Origin: an uncultured Clostridia bacterium
Lineage (GTDB): Bacteria > Bacillota > Clostridia > TANB77 > CAG-508
Assembly (NCBI GenBank): GCA_934155265.1
Contig: CAKPGU010000015.1
Span: 1-43,935, forward strand
Direction of reading: 5' to 3'
Length of the DNA: 43,935 nucleotides
The notes under the pieces are model-generated. The model saw only the letters and a program-made list of their open reading frames with translations. It ran no database searches and was not told the origin of the DNA. Numbering within the stretch: the first letter of the stretch is position 1; each line of letters opens with the position of its first letter. Of the stretch, positions 25,028 through 33,394 are shown one piece after another. Made by a program: the position numbers and the translations under genes.

Positions 25028-27760
25028 TCAATGACTAATTTCTCGATCATTAATGCTTTTTATGTTTTTCACGTATTGTTCACATGTCTTTCTAAAATTT
25101 TTTTTGTTATTAAATATGTCATTTAATATTGTTATTTCTCTATTGCCAAGTTTTTCTATACATTTTTCTTCGTATTCAATAGCTATCTTTTTTTCATCTA
25201 AATCACTACTATTAGATAATGCTTTTCTTTCATGTACCTTAAAGAATTCTGTATTTTCTAAAATCACTCTTTTGATTTCATTCTGTTCTAGTTTTTCTGC
25301 TGATAATTTATATATAATTTTTAGTGGTTTATACAATTGACTATTTTCATCTTTTTTTATTAAACTAAACATTTTCTCTACATTTTCATCTTGTGAATAT
25401 ATATTAAATCTATCAGCTAAATCTTTTTCTTTTATATCTGTACTTTCGCTTGATGGATACTGTCCATTATGTTTTGTCATAAATTCTACTAGTTCTATTA
25501 TAAATTCATTAACTTTGTTGCTTTGTTCAATACTTGCATAACATGTATCAAATTGTTCTTTTTCTATATATCTCATTTTTCTACAAAAATTATTTAATGG
25601 CTCTTCTCCAAGCTTTTCTAATATTTTTTTATATTCTCCCCTCTTTAAAGCCTCATATTTAAGCTGAACCAATTTCATATCTTTTGGCTTTAACTCCCTA
25701 ATAATATTCATTATTCCTGCTTCTTCTAATTGTTCAGGATTGTCATTAATGTGTTTTTGCAAATATGTATTTATTTTATTCATTAATTCATATCTTACTT
25801 TTTGCTTTTCTTCAACATTTTTTTGTTTTATAGCATCAGATTGATTTAATAATTCAAATAGTTTTATGTTCTCTTTAATATCATATCGTCTTATTACCTT
25901 TTTAATAGCCATTTTTAAATACCCAGGAATCTCTTTTTTATTATCAATATAATTCTGTGATATTTCCATAATTTGATTTAAGTCATTTATATCAATTTTT
26001 TTATCAAATAAAACCTTTTCCCAAGCATTCAACTGGATTTTCTCTTCTAAACAAACTCTCTTTAATTGATCATCTGTTTTTTGGTCAATTTCAACTATTC
26101 TATATAGATATTTTTTTGCCAATTTTTTTTCATCTTCACTTTCAGAGTCTAAGTCTGGTAATCTATGATTTTCTTTCACAAATTCAATAACTTCATTTAT
26201 ACAATTGTTATATGTTAAATTGATTTTTTCCTGAATGCTACTACAATCATTTAATAATTCTTGCCTTTCTTCCATTGTCATAGATATTTTTTCGGGTAAT
26301 ATAATATTTAATTGTAATAATTTTTCAAATTGTTTATTATTTACAAAAGTATCGTATCTAGCAATTATTGTATATGCTTTTTTTGTATTTTCATTATTAA
26401 ATAACTCAAAAGCATTTCCTCCATTTTTTATATATTGATTTAATATATCTATTGAATAATCAATCTTCGATTCAACAATTTTTTCTTCTGTTACTTCTTC
26501 TCTTATCTTTGCTAAATTATCTAATATTTTCTTTGTTTCGTCCATTATTTTAAATTTTTTCAACACTTGTTCATATTTTTCTTTATTGTCTGGGCACTCT
26601 TTACTTCTTTTTTCAAATTCGTCATGTAATTCCTGATAGAGTCTTTCGATAGCCATATGATTCTTAAAATTGTTTACTAAGTCAAAAATCTTTATTTGTT
26701 TATTTCTTCCTGAAAATGATAGAACTCTTCCTATTTGTTGAAAATAAATTATTGGTGATGTAGTTCGTCTCAACATAAATATACCATCTATGTCATCAAC
26801 ATGTACTCCCTCATTTAATATATCTACACATAAAAGAACTGAAATTCCTTCTTTATCTTCATTAAAATCATCTAATGCTTGCTGATTTTTTTCTTTTGAA
26901 TTAGTATCTATTCTTGAATGTACCTTATACTTTTTTATTTGACCTATATCTTCAAACCAGCTATCTACTTCTGAATAGTATTTTTCTAGTTCTCTTATAT
27001 TATTACAAAATATTATGTATTTTCCATCTTTGCTTTTTATATATTTATTTACTAACTGTTTATTATCTAATTTTCCATTGTTTATTTGTTTTTCTATTTT
27101 ATCTAACTTTTCTTCTAGCTTTTCTTTTTGCTTTGTTGGAAACATCCTTTTTAATTTTGACTTTATACTTTGTAATGTTGGTCTACAAGCTATTTTAGAA
27201 TTAATATATGTTGGAACAGGCAGTAATCCTTCAAGCATTGCTTCTGACAATGATAATGTTGATGCAACATTTCCATCAAATATCTCCTGTGTCATATTTC
27301 TTTCATTATCTAAATATCTAATAGGAGTAGCTGTTAAGCCTATAAATTTTTTTCCATCATTTCTTTCTTTTAATAGCCTTTTAAGTTGCTTTATTTTTTG
27401 ATATGTCTTTTCGGCTCCTGTCCTATGATATTCATCAAATATAAAACCATCATATTGTTCATATAGTTTTTCCATATTTTTTTCTAGTAAATTATGATAT
27501 ATCATAGTATCTATATTAATATCCTGAGGTGTAATTCCTATTTTATAGCAACTTTTTAACAGCTGATCTATAATAGGATATGTTGGCGCTATATATAAAT
27601 ATCTTTTATCTCTATGCTCATATAAATATTTTAGGGCAATAAATGATTTTCCAGTGCCTGTTGCATGATTTATAGTTGTGCATTTACTAGTTTTTAATGC
27701 TTCTATCAGCTTTTGATATGCTATTTCATTATGTTCAAACAATAATACTTCACTACTCAT
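25028..27760 (-). CDS. Superfamily 2 DEAD/DEAH-type helicase with long helical C-terminus
   Basis: A 910-residue protein. The N-terminal half is a complete SF2 motor of the type III restriction/Rad25 style: Walker A ATGTGKS (33-39), DEYH (109-112), LTATP (142-146), CVDILNEGVHVDDID (about 311-325) and YFQQIGRVLSF (339-349). Residues about 420-910 are helical without a recognisable nuclease or methyltransferase site, and appear to contain repeated helical units each beginning near HRLPD/GQYPS-like turns, as in helicase-associated domains. It is not a complete restriction enzyme. It is co-transcribed with a sigma factor and an 850-residue protein (gaps 27 and 17 bases). It probably remodels DNA or RNA-protein complexes. 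Confidence 0.85.
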   Translation of the reverse strand: MSSEVLLFEHNEIAYQKLIEALKTSKCTTINHATGTGKSFIALKYLYEHRDKRYLYIAPTYPIIDQLLKSCYKIGITPQDINIDTMIYHNLLEKNMEKLYEQYDGFIFDEYHRTGAEKTYQKIKQLKRLLKERNDGKKFIGLTATPIRYLDNERNMTQEIFDGNVASTLSLSEAMLEGLLPVPTYINSKIACRPTLQSIKSKLKRMFPTKQKEKLEEKLDKIEKQINNGKLDNKQLVNKYIKSKDGKYIIFCNNIRELEKYYSEVDSWFEDIGQIKKYKVHSRIDTNSKEKNQQALDDFNEDKEGISVLLCVDILNEGVHVDDIDGIFMLRRTTSPIIYFQQIGRVLSFSGRNKQIKIFDLVNNFKNHMAIERLYQELHDEFEKRSKECPDNKEKYEQVLKKFKIMDETKKILDNLAKIREEVTEEKIVESKIDYSIDILNQYIKNGGNAFELFNNENTKKAYTIIARYDTFVNNKQFEKLLQLNIILPEKISMTMEERQELLNDCSSIQEKINLTYNNCINEVIEFVKENHRLPDLDSESEDEKKLAKKYLYRIVEIDQKTDDQLKRVCLEEKIQLNAWEKVLFDKKIDINDLNQIMEISQNYIDNKKEIPGYLKMAIKKVIRRYDIKENIKLFELLNQSDAIKQKNVEEKQKVRYELMNKINTYLQKHINDNPEQLEEAGIMNIIRELKPKDMKLVQLKYEALKRGEYKKILEKLGEEPLNNFCRKMRYIEKEQFDTCYASIEQSNKVNEFIIELVEFMTKHNGQYPSSESTDIKEKDLADRFNIYSQDENVEKMFSLIKKDENSQLYKPLKIIYKLSAEKLEQNEIKRVILENTEFFKVHERKALSNSSDLDEKKIAIEYEEKCIEKLGNREITILNDIFNNKKNFRKTCEQYVKNIKSINDREISH

Positions 27761-27777
27761 TTATGCCCCTCCTTTGT

Positions 27778-30330
27778 TTATATTTCTAATTCATCTATTG
27801 AATTATTCCTGTCCTCTTTTTGCTGTTTTAATGTATATTTCATTGTTTTTTTAGTTTCTTTATATTTTTTTATCATTTGTTTTACTTCTTTTCTTTTCTC
27901 TTTCTGCTCTGTTATTATTTTCCTCAATTCTTTGATATCTTGTATAACTTCTAAACTAGGTTCATCACTTTCCAAAATAGTATTGTTTAATTTTTCTTCC
28001 ATTTCTTTAATTTGATGTCTTAATGTTTTTCTTACTTCTTTTAGATTACTTATAATTTGTTTAACATCTTCTATATTTTGTTCTTGTTCTATAATGTCAT
28101 TTGTTGCTTCCTTTATTTCAGTATATTCTGTATTTTTTTTACCTTGTACTTCTGTTTCTATTTCTTGTTGTGGATTTTCTAATGTTTCAGCTGAATTATC
28201 TTGAATTTCTTCATTCTCTTGTATTTTATCTACTTGCTCTTTTTTAATCAAATTCTCAATTTGCGCTGAAACTTCTTCAACTTCATTTAAATCTATATTT
28301 TTATTCTTAAATAAAGCAACCTTTAAAATTTCATTAATATCTTCATTTTCTAAATCTTGTACTTCTATATTTGCTATAATTTCATCTATTTGTTCTTTTA
28401 CTTTAATAGCACTATAGTAATACTCTCCTATCTTTATTACCATTCCACCGTCAGTTTTATTTTTACTTAATTTTTCAAAAACATTATTTGCTACTTCCTG
28501 CTGTTCTTCATTTAAATCCAAATCTTTATTATTGTCTTCAATATAATATTTACTGTCTTTTATCAACTCTTGTCCTTTTGTTTTTCCGAATTCTTCCAAT
28601 ATTTCTTTTTTAGTTATCCCAAATTTTGACATTAACTTTGACTCTGTTAAAAATAATTTACTATTTAGTCTTCTTTTTTCTCCTTCTTCTGTTGTTAATG
28701 CTTCATTTTGCTGTTTATGAAGATTTATTCTCATATTCAAATTTTTATTATTACTTGTAAAAAATTTATTATTTCCTGCTTGTGCCAAGTCATACATACC
28801 ACTTTCTATTAACAAGTCCATATTCTTTTTAATATTTTGTGCATTTCCTTCAAATGCAACCCCAATATTATGATTTGTTAAATCTATTTTATACTTCTTT
28901 AGCACATTAAATATATCTTCCATTTTATCTGATTTTGATACTGTAAGGAAATTCGGATACTCACTAACAAGTTCTTTTACATCAATGCCTAATTTATTTA
29001 TTTCATCAAACATTAACATTATATCAATTGCTTTTTCTGTATTGCATGATAATAAAGTATTACATCTATTAAAAATATCTATTCCAATTCCATACTGATT
29101 TGATTTTATTGTCTCTATTATGTCTTTGATAGCTTTAGAATTTCCTTTTTTCAAAATAGTATCTAATTTAAGCTCTTCTGGTTTTAATCCTTCTTCTCTT
29201 AGCACATCTATTATTTTCTGAGCTTCTTCTCTATTTGGTGATTCTTCTATTAATGTTTCTATAGATTTCTTTTGTTGCTCATTTTCTTTTTTTATAATTC
29301 CTGCATTTGCTATTCTATATCTTTGCTTATCATCTTTTGAAAGTTCATCGACATTAATATTTTTTAATAGTTCCGGACTCGCTTTAGAAAGTAAGTATAC
29401 ATCATCTAAACGTACTCCAACATAATCTTTTACATCATATCTTTCTTTTACTTCTTTGAAATATTCTTTAAATCCCATATGTACTCCAAACTGTCCATAT
29501 CCTGGTACCTCAAATATAAATCCATCATCTAATATTCCATAATTATATTCTCCATTACTATTTTGCAATTTTTCTAAGATTTTCTCTACATATGAATCCT
29601 TCTCTTTAAACATCCATCTAGATGCATTAGCATAGTATTTTAAATATTCTTCTTTTTCTAATTCTTCTACTTGCTTTTCTCCAAATTTTTCAACTAATCT
29701 TGATTTTGCCTCTTTTCTAATTCCATCTATTCTAGAACTTAGCATATCCTCTATATCATTTTTACTTGACTTATATAATGGTTGACTTTTTCCTAACAAT
29801 TGATTAATTACATCTCTGTTTTCTAACAATTGCTCAAATAAGTTTCTATATTGATGTGCCATTCTATTTAGTGCTTGAAGATTTATCATTTGTTTTACAA
29901 TTAAAGGATTCTTTTCAAAGTCTTCTGAATACTGATTCCAATCATTGATTATTTCATGAAAATTATCCTTATTTTTATTAGCTTTATCTTTACTAAAGTC
30001 TTCTGTAGCAAAAAATACATCTAATAGTGCCTCATGCCTATTATCTTCTAATTTTTCACTTGAAACACCTGGAACACTTTTCATTTTATCAACATACTTC
30101 GTTATATTATTCATATTAAATTTAATATTTTTACATTTTTCCTTATCCAAGTCATAATAACTAATAAAAAAACACTGTTCATCTGTAAATCCAGTTTGAT
30201 TCTTTTCTTCCGTTAAACCTATTATTGTAGTTTTAAGTTCGTCTATTTCATCTCCAAGTTTTCTTATTTTATCTTGATTCCTTTTATTTCTATCATATTC
30301 TTCTTCAACATGCCTATATGAATATCCCAT
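27778..30330 (-). CDS. 850-residue helical protein with an mTERF-like stretch and coiled-coil tail
   Basis: First gene of the sigma-factor operon. Residues 1-40 are coiled coil; 145-300 form a mixed domain with GFIFEVPGYGQFGVHMG. Residues about 365-545 hold loose helical repeats (pattern P-x-FL, then NIKKNMDLLIESG) that resemble the N-terminal repeats of the 887-residue protein in the por operon and, more distantly, mTERF repeats. Residues 740-845 are a strong coiled coil. There is no catalytic motif. A Shine-Dalgarno AAGGAAG precedes the ATG, and the helicase starts 17 bases downstream. A scaffold or nucleic-acid-binding role is an inference from the repeats and the neighbours. Confidence 0.6.
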   Translation of the reverse strand: MGYSYRHVEEEYDRNKRNQDKIRKLGDEIDELKTTIIGLTEEKNQTGFTDEQCFFISYYDLDKEKCKNIKFNMNNITKYVDKMKSVPGVSSEKLEDNRHEALLDVFFATEDFSKDKANKNKDNFHEIINDWNQYSEDFEKNPLIVKQMINLQALNRMAHQYRNLFEQLLENRDVINQLLGKSQPLYKSSKNDIEDMLSSRIDGIRKEAKSRLVEKFGEKQVEELEKEEYLKYYANASRWMFKEKDSYVEKILEKLQNSNGEYNYGILDDGFIFEVPGYGQFGVHMGFKEYFKEVKERYDVKDYVGVRLDDVYLLSKASPELLKNINVDELSKDDKQRYRIANAGIIKKENEQQKKSIETLIEESPNREEAQKIIDVLREEGLKPEELKLDTILKKGNSKAIKDIIETIKSNQYGIGIDIFNRCNTLLSCNTEKAIDIMLMFDEINKLGIDVKELVSEYPNFLTVSKSDKMEDIFNVLKKYKIDLTNHNIGVAFEGNAQNIKKNMDLLIESGMYDLAQAGNNKFFTSNNKNLNMRINLHKQQNEALTTEEGEKRRLNSKLFLTESKLMSKFGITKKEILEEFGKTKGQELIKDSKYYIEDNNKDLDLNEEQQEVANNVFEKLSKNKTDGGMVIKIGEYYYSAIKVKEQIDEIIANIEVQDLENEDINEILKVALFKNKNIDLNEVEEVSAQIENLIKKEQVDKIQENEEIQDNSAETLENPQQEIETEVQGKKNTEYTEIKEATNDIIEQEQNIEDVKQIISNLKEVRKTLRHQIKEMEEKLNNTILESDEPSLEVIQDIKELRKIITEQKEKRKEVKQMIKKYKETKKTMKYTLKQQKEDRNNSIDELEI

Positions 30331-30363
30331 TTTCTCTTCCTTTCATACTTTGTAAATAAATAC

Positions 30364-30397
30364 AAAAATAGAGTAACGAAATTTTTTCATTACTCTA
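30364..30397 (-). terminator. Terminator between the 77-residue gene and the sigma-factor operon
   Basis: Arms 30369-30381 and 30385-30397 pair over 13 bases with one G-U pair. On the minus strand TTTTTG follows. It isolates the small upstream gene from the four-gene operon. Confidence 0.85.
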
Positions 30398-30411
30398 CTT
30401 TTTCTCATTGG

Positions 30412-30645
30412 CTATCTTAACCTTTTTATCTCCTCTTCTATAAAAGATATTTTTTCTTCCAATTCATGTTCTGATATTCCTCTATTCATTTGGAATTTCA
30501 GTTCCTCAAGAATTGTCTGAATCCGGTCGTTTGCCTCAAGCTTTTTTTCTAACTCGTAGGTATCTTTCACCTTTCTGTTAGAAATTTTAATTGCTTCTTG
30601 TCTTATTCTCTTTATTCTTTCTTCAATTGTTTTAGAGTTATTCAT
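30412..30645 (-). CDS. Small helical protein of 77 residues
   Basis: A short, highly charged, all-helical protein with heptad-like spacing (residues 25-77), and no signal peptide or membrane segment. The ATG at 30645 follows AAGGAGG at a good distance, a promoter lies at 30688-30715 and a terminator follows directly, so it is a self-standing transcription unit. I do not recognise a family. Confidence 0.6.
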   Translation of the reverse strand: MNNSKTIEERIKRIRQEAIKISNRKVKDTYELEKKLEANDRIQTILEELKFQMNRGISEHELEEKISFIEEEIKRLR

Positions 30646-30687
30646 TTGAATCCTCCTTGTGTAAGCAAAACCAATGGTTACATAATT

Positions 30688-30715
30688 ATTATATCATATT
30701 TTTTTATAAAAGCAA
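30688..30715 (-). promoter_or_regulatory. Promoter of the 77-residue gene
   Basis: Minus-strand TATAAT (30688-30693) with TTGCTT (30710-30715) 16 bases upstream. The remaining sequence up to 30868 holds nothing I can identify. Confidence 0.45.
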
Positions 30716-30868
30716 AGTATTTATATGTATTTTTTTCAATTATATCAAATAAAAAACTTTAAGTATATATTTTTCCTAATTTGTAATGTAAATTTAATGT
30801 AATTGTAATAATCATGAAATATTGTAAAAACATCATAAATGAGTTGAAGTTTTACTTATGTTATATAT

Positions 30869-30903
30869 AAAAATAGACAGAAAACCCCAAAAGTCCTCTG
30901 TCT
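30869..30903 (-). terminator. Terminator of the por operon
   Basis: A 7-bp stem (30875-30881 with 30897-30903) followed on the minus strand by ATTTTTATAT, 27 bases after the porB stop codon. Confidence 0.72.
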
Positions 30904-30929
30904 TATTTTCCGTCAAAATAATTTAACTA

Positions 30930-31883
30930 TTATTCTCTATTAGTAATCTCCTCCAAATCAAGAAGTTCTTGCCATCTAGCATCAACCTCTTTTTGAAATT
31001 CTTCAATCATCCATTCATTACCTGGCTTAAACATATGTTTAAAACGTTTTTGTGGACGTAAAAATTCTTCAATTGGAAGTTTCTTAGCTGGTTTATAAGT
31101 GATTTTATATTTTCCATCTACAACTTCATATAATGGCCAATAACATGTATCTGCAGCTAATTTATTAATTTTCATCAAATCTTCTGTTGGATATCCCCAT
31201 CCTCTTGGACATGGTGCCATTACATTTAAAAATGCTGGTCCTTCTGTATAAATTGCTTTTTCAGCTTTTTCATATAAATCTTTAAAATTTGTCATTGCAA
31301 GTGTTTGAGCAACATATGGTATATGATGTCCTACCATAACTTTTGCTAAATCTTTTCTAACTTGCATTTTTCCTGGTAATACTTTTCCAGCTGGTGATGT
31401 TGTTGTATCTGCAAATTTTGGAGTTGCTGATGAACGTTGAATTCCTGTATTCATATATGCTCCATTGTCATAACATACATATACCATGTCATGACCTCTT
31501 TCCATTGCACCTGATAAACTTTGTAAACCTATATCATAAGTTCCTCCATCTCCACCAAATGCTATGAATTTTGTATCTTTATCTTGTGGTAATTTTCCTT
31601 GTTTTTTCATTGATTTATATGCTGCCTCTGCTCCTGCGCATGTAGCTCCTGCACATTCAAATGCAGTATGTATAAATGAATCTGTCCAGGCTGTATATGG
31701 ATATATAAATGTTGATACTTCCATGCATCCTGTTGCATTTGCAACAACAGCATGATCTTCTGGTTTTAATGCTCTCATTACCATTCTCCCTACTACTGGG
31801 GCTCCACATCCTGCACACATTCTGTGTCCTTCTGTGAATCTTGATGGCTTATTTGCCATTACTTCTTTTAAATTATATGCCAT
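30930..31883 (-). CDS. porB: Pyruvate:ferredoxin oxidoreductase, beta subunit
   Basis: A 317-residue thiamine-diphosphate-binding subunit. It has MCAGCGAP (first cysteines of the iron-sulfur site), the cofactor and magnesium motif GGDGGTYDIGLQSLSGAMERGH, and CYDNGAYMNTGIQRS. With PorA, PorC and PorD it makes the four-subunit enzyme that converts pyruvate and CoA to acetyl-CoA, CO2 and reduced ferredoxin. Length matches four-subunit PorB proteins. It starts one base after porA ends and closes the operon. A 2-oxoacid other than pyruvate is possible but less likely. Confidence 0.93.
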   Translation of the reverse strand: MAYNLKEVMANKPSRFTEGHRMCAGCGAPVVGRMVMRALKPEDHAVVANATGCMEVSTFIYPYTAWTDSFIHTAFECAGATCAGAEAAYKSMKKQGKLPQDKDTKFIAFGGDGGTYDIGLQSLSGAMERGHDMVYVCYDNGAYMNTGIQRSSATPKFADTTTSPAGKVLPGKMQVRKDLAKVMVGHHIPYVAQTLAMTNFKDLYEKAEKAIYTEGPAFLNVMAPCPRGWGYPTEDLMKINKLAADTCYWPLYEVVDGKYKITYKPAKKLPIEEFLRPQKRFKHMFKPGNEWMIEEFQKEVDARWQELLDLEEITNRE

Positions 31884-31884
31884 T

Positions 31885-33075
31885 TTATTTTTCCCCCTTT
31901 CTTAGTCCTAAATATCTATATGGTTCTCCTAAATTCCCACTTTGTACAATTTCTGCTAAGTCAGAATATACTGCTTCTAATTGTTTTTCTGTTGTATCTC
32001 TTCCACCTATTCCATATACATAGTTTACCATTGGAACTTGTTTTTTATTTACATACATTGCTGATGTTACATCTTCAAATAATGCTCCTCCTGCTGCATT
32101 TAAAGAATCAGCTTTATCTAATACTGCAACAGCTTTTAAATGTGATAATGCTTCTGCAATTTCTTCTGCAGGAAATGGTCTAAACATTCTTAATTTTAAA
32201 AGTCCTGCCTTTACACCTTTTTCTCTTAATTTATCAACAACTGCTTTTGTTGTTCCTGCTGTTGAATTCATACATACAATTGCAATTTCTGCATCATCTA
32301 ATTTATATTTTTCGAAGAAGTCATAATGTCTTCCAGTCCAATGTTCAAAATCTATTGCAACTTCTTTTATTATTTCTTTTGCTTTCTTCATAGCTTCACC
32401 TTGTTGTGCTTTATGTTCAAATAGATATGCTTGTAAATCTAATGGTCCAATCGCTATTGGTTCTTTATCATTTAATAAATAATGTTCTGGTTTGTATTCT
32501 CCTACAAATCTTTTTACATCTTCATCATTTTCTAATTGGATATTTTCTATTGAATGTGATGTTATAAATCCGTCTTGACAAACCATTACTGGTAATAATA
32601 CATCTTTATGTTCAGCAATTCTATGTGCCATTAACATGTTATCATATGCTTCTTGGTTGTTTTCTGAAAATAACATTATCCAACCTGCATCTCTAACTCC
32701 CATTGCATCTGAATGGTCATTGTGTATATTTAATGGACCTGAAACAGCTCTATTTACTAATGCCATAACTATTGGTAATCTTAAACTTGAAGCTATATAT
32801 ATCATTTCCCACATTAATGATAATCCATTTGCAGATGTTGCTGTCATTGCTCTTGCACCTGCCGCTTCTGCTCCTATTGTTGCAGACATTGCACTATGTT
32901 CACTTTCAACAGCTACAAATTCTGTATCAACTTCTCCATTTGCTACAAATGTTGAAAAATATTGTGGTATTTCTGTTGATGGTGTTATCGGAAATGCAGC
33001 CACTACATCTGGATTGATTTGTTTCATTGCTATTGCTGTTGCTTCGTTTCCACTTAATCTTTCTCTTATACTCAT
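31885..33075 (-). CDS. porA: Pyruvate:ferredoxin oxidoreductase, alpha subunit
   Basis: A 396-residue subunit carrying the pyrimidine-binding and transketolase-C-like domains of the oxidoreductase. Typical phrases are GNEATAIAMKQINPDVVAAFPITPSTEIPQ in part, FVAVESEHSAMSA, GARAMTATSANGLSLMWEMIY and the C-terminal VLDKADSLNAAGG. The start overlaps the porD stop codon (TAATG), showing translational coupling. Length is normal for the family. Confidence 0.94.
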   Translation of the reverse strand: MSIRERLSGNEATAIAMKQINPDVVAAFPITPSTEIPQYFSTFVANGEVDTEFVAVESEHSAMSATIGAEAAGARAMTATSANGLSLMWEMIYIASSLRLPIVMALVNRAVSGPLNIHNDHSDAMGVRDAGWIMLFSENNQEAYDNMLMAHRIAEHKDVLLPVMVCQDGFITSHSIENIQLENDEDVKRFVGEYKPEHYLLNDKEPIAIGPLDLQAYLFEHKAQQGEAMKKAKEIIKEVAIDFEHWTGRHYDFFEKYKLDDAEIAIVCMNSTAGTTKAVVDKLREKGVKAGLLKLRMFRPFPAEEIAEALSHLKAVAVLDKADSLNAAGGALFEDVTSAMYVNKKQVPMVNYVYGIGGRDTTEKQLEAVYSDLAEIVQSGNLGEPYRYLGLRKGEK

Positions 33076-33374
33076 TATTCAACACCTTCTTCCTTCATTT
33101 CGATTGCATTAAAAGGACACACCTTAGCACAAACACCACATCCTTTGCAATAATCATAATTAAATTCTCCTCTGTTTAAATCTTTTCCTACAGGAATAGA
33201 ATTGTCTGGGCATACAGGGAAGCATAATCCACATTGTTTACACTTTTCTTCTATCCAAATTGGTTTCATACTTCTCCAATCTCCAGTTTTAAATTCTCTT
33301 GCATTTCCTGCATTATATATATTTCCACCTATTGTTAATTCTTCCATAGGTGTTTTTGCATTTATTTCTGTCAT
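33075..33374 (-). CDS. porD: Pyruvate:ferredoxin oxidoreductase, delta (ferredoxin-like) subunit
   Basis: A 99-residue subunit with two complete [4Fe-4S] motifs, CKQCGLCFPVCP and CKGCGVCAKVCP, that carry electrons from the active site to ferredoxin. GGGAGG lies nine bases before the ATG. In most four-subunit operons porD directly follows porC; here 3 kb with two unrelated genes stand between them, yet the gap to the preceding gene is only 20 bases. Confidence 0.93.
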   Translation of the reverse strand: MTEINAKTPMEELTIGGNIYNAGNAREFKTGDWRSMKPIWIEEKCKQCGLCFPVCPDNSIPVGKDLNRGEFNYDYCKGCGVCAKVCPFNAIEMKEEGVE

Positions 33375-33394
33375 TTTGATTTTCCTCCCTTTAA

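Noticed and set aside
25028..27760. Type III restriction endonuclease
   Set aside because: Only the helicase motor is present; no nuclease motif is seen after it and no methyltransferase gene lies nearby.
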